A stretch of 7,767 nucleotides of DNA from Rhodospirillaceae bacterium. Its GTDB lineage: Bacteria > Pseudomonadota > Alphaproteobacteria > Rhodospirillales > Magnetospirillaceae. Location of the stretch: assembly GCA_013349735.1 (NCBI GenBank), contig DUZC01000097.1, positions 1 to 7,767 of the forward strand, written 5' to 3'. The position numbers and the translations under genes are program-made. Within the stretch, counting starts at the first letter, position 1. Every line of letters starts with the position of its first letter. The notes beneath the pieces were generated by a model. That model did no database searches. It had not been told where the DNA came from and saw only the letters and a list, made by a program, of their open reading frames with translations. Shown here piece after piece: positions 6,195-7,767 of this stretch.

Positions 6195-7767
6195 AATGAT
6201 CACCTGACTTCCCAATTCCACCACTCGGTTGGGGGGCAGATTAAAGAAATCCATCGCCGATGCGGCGCTGCGGTTCATCCAGGCAAACAGGCTGTCGCGG
6301 AACATGTTCAACCCGTCACTATGGCTATTCGGAATAATAGTTTCGCGGCTCAAGAAATAAGAGACCCGCATCGGCTCATAATAAAATCCAAGTTCTGCCT
6401 CGCTGGCATTGGCCAATGTTTTGGGAATATTGGTTCTATCCATATAGCCAAAATGCAAGATAAGCCGATGCAATCCTTCGGCAATATCTATGCGTTCCAG
6501 TCTTTGCTTGTGCGGAATATGGGGTACCTCGGCGATCATGATGGTCAGCAGCACAGTATGCTTATGCAGCACTTGATTATGCTTTAGGTTGTGGAGCAGC
6601 GCGGGTGGAATCCCGTCCCGCAGGCTGGTCAGAAAGATGGCGGTGCCTTTGGGACGAAAGACATTGCTGCTATTGCCCACCGACATCAAGAAATCCGCTT
6701 CCGGCATGGCCTCTTCGGCGCGGCTGACTCCAGCCAGATCGCGCCCGCTTTTCCATGTCGTCAACAACACAAAGATGACGGTCGCAACGGCCAGCGGAAA
6801 CCAACCGCCGCTGGTAATTTTGGTGGCATTGGCACTAAAAAACGCCAGATCGACCAACAAAAAGAAGCCGAGCATCGCGTAAGCAGCCCGGTTTTTCCAT
6901 TTCCAGATAAAAGCGGCGACCATGCTAACCATCATCGTGGTGCAGGCCATGGTTCCGGTTACAGCGATACCGTAGGCGGCGGCCAGATTGCTGGATGAGC
7001 GAAAGCCGAGGACCAGGACAATAACGGCAACCAGCAAAGCCCAATTGAGCGAGCCGATATAGATCTGGCCGATCTCTCTTTCCGAGGTATGGGTCAAACG
7101 CATGCGCGGCAGATAACCGAGTTGAATGGCCTGGGCGGTAACCGAAAAGGCGCCGGAAATAACCGCCTGCGACGCAATGACCGTGGCCACCGCGGCCAGG
7201 ACCACCATGGGCACCAGGGCCCAATGCGGCGCCATGAGAAAGAACGGGTTTTCAATGGCGCTATTGTCCCTCAGGACCAGCGCGCCCTGGCCAAAATAGC
7301 AAAGAACCAGGGCGGGAAGCACAACGCCATGCCAGGCAAAGGAAATTGGCCGCCGGCCGAAATGGCCCATATCGGCATAAAGGGCTTCGCCTCCGGTTAC
7401 CGCCAGTACCACCGAGGCCAGCGCAAGAAAACCACCAATGCCATGCTCCACCAGAAAGGCGGCGGCGTAGTAGGGGTTCAGCGCCTTCAAAATCGAGGGA
7501 TGTTTGATGATATTGGCAAACCCAAGCACACCGATGGTCGAAAAATAAAGGATCATCACCGGACCGAACAATTCTCCGACCGCCGAAGTCCCCTTACGCT
7601 GGATTGCGAACAAAGCAATCAGAATGGCGATGGTAATGGGAATGACAAAGTCTTTCAGACCGGGGGCGGCGACATCCAGTCCTTCGATGGCCGAAAGGAC
7701 CGAGATGGCCGGGGTGATGACCGAATCGCCGTAAAACAGTGCGGCGGCGAAGATTCCCAAGGTGGCC
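6192..7767 (-). CDS. kup: Kup-family low-affinity potassium uptake permease, N-terminus missing
   Basis: This is a potassium transporter of the KUP/HAK/KT family, an inner-membrane protein that takes up K+, usually by proton symport. The frame is still open at the window edge, and about 524 residues are visible against roughly 620-630 for the family. About 100 N-terminal residues, including the first helices, are therefore outside; the TTG at 7760 is internal. Counting from that TTG, family landmarks are FYGDSVITPAISVLSAIEGL at 9-28, TGGEALYADMGHFG at 122-135, AYGIAVTGTM at 262-271 and GGWFP at 318-322. About nine or ten hydrophobic spans end near residue 335. The roughly 185-residue cytoplasmic C-terminal domain follows and ends in the family-like VVELGSQVII, so the 3' end is intact. 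It converges on the small + strand gene, and its stop lies within the palindrome. The sequence downstream of kup shows no partner subunit. Confidence is very high. Confidence 0.97.
   Translation of the reverse strand, partial: ATLGIFAAALFYGDSVITPAISVLSAIEGLDVAAPGLKDFVIPITIAILIALFAIQRKGTSAVGELFGPVMILYFSTIGVLGFANIIKHPSILKALNPYYAAAFLVEHGIGGFLALASVVLAVTGGEALYADMGHFGRRPISFAWHGVVLPALVLCYFGQGALVLRDNSAIENPFFLMAPHWALVPMVVLAAVATVIASQAVISGAFSVTAQAIQLGYLPRMRLTHTSEREIGQIYIGSLNWALLVAVIVLVLGFRSSSNLAAAYGIAVTGTMACTTMMVSMVAAFIWKWKNRAAYAMLGFFLLVDLAFFSANATKITSGGWFPLAVATVIFVLLTTWKSGRDLAGVSRAEEAMPEADFLMSVGNSSNVFRPKGTAIFLTSLRDGIPPALLHNLKHNQVLHKHTVLLTIMIAEVPHIPHKQRLERIDIAEGLHRLILHFGYMDRTNIPKTLANASEAELGFYYEPMRVSYFLSRETIIPNSHSDGLNMFRDSLFAWMNRSAASAMDFFNLPPNRVVELGSQVII

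Noticed and set aside
6321..6998. + strand reading frames opposite kup, and the - strand frame at 6925-7224
   Set aside because: kup is a firm full-frame match across this region. The alternatives are shadows with no motifs or ribosome sites.

Overview
The window looks like part of an alphaproteobacterial chromosome, perhaps from the Rhodospirillales. That guess rests on moderately high GC, the style of the Kup and DTW-domain proteins and the type of palindrome between the convergent genes. No rRNA or other marker is present, so the taxonomy is weak. Four protein-coding regions fill almost all of the sequence, and the two outer genes are cut by the window edges.

Positions 1-5190 (+) are the 3' part of a giant gene that is open from the first base (1729 residues visible). 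It encodes almost nothing but one octapeptide, about 214 times in a row: Leu-[Ser/Thr]-x-x-[Gln/Glu/Asp]-[Leu/Ile/Val/Met]-x-[Gly/Ala]. I tiled it by hand: the 8-residue (24-nt) register is kept from end to end, with one 6-residue unit at 2083-2100. A second level of order sits on top. Acid-bearing octads recur every 10 or 14 units (240 or 336 nt), and these spacings seem to be built from steps of 4 and 6 octads. The residue preferences match a helix start in every octad: a hydrophobic staple, a capping box, and proline at the first helical position. I therefore infer a solenoid of very short helices, probably a large structural or surface protein. This gene is the most unusual object in the window.

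Positions 5224-5940 (+) encode a DTW-domain tRNA-uridine aminocarboxypropyltransferase (TapT family), starting 33 nt after the giant gene stops. Its stop codon overlaps the start of a small 73-residue unknown gene (5937-6158, +) in an ATGA junction, so those two are probably translationally coupled.

On the other strand, converging on this group, is kup (6192-7767, -), a low-affinity potassium uptake permease whose first roughly 100 residues lie beyond the window. A 33-nt near-perfect palindrome (6162-6194) separates the convergent genes and contains the kup stop codon. It is the likely transcription boundary for both strands, although it lacks a clear U-tract on either side.

Apart from the DTW gene and its coupled neighbour, nothing in the sequence ties the genes to one pathway. 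The giant repeat gene, the tRNA-modification gene and the potassium transporter look like ordinary chromosomal neighbours. No RNA genes, insertion sequences, CRISPR arrays or phage genes were seen, and no stretch over 300 nt lacks a gene.
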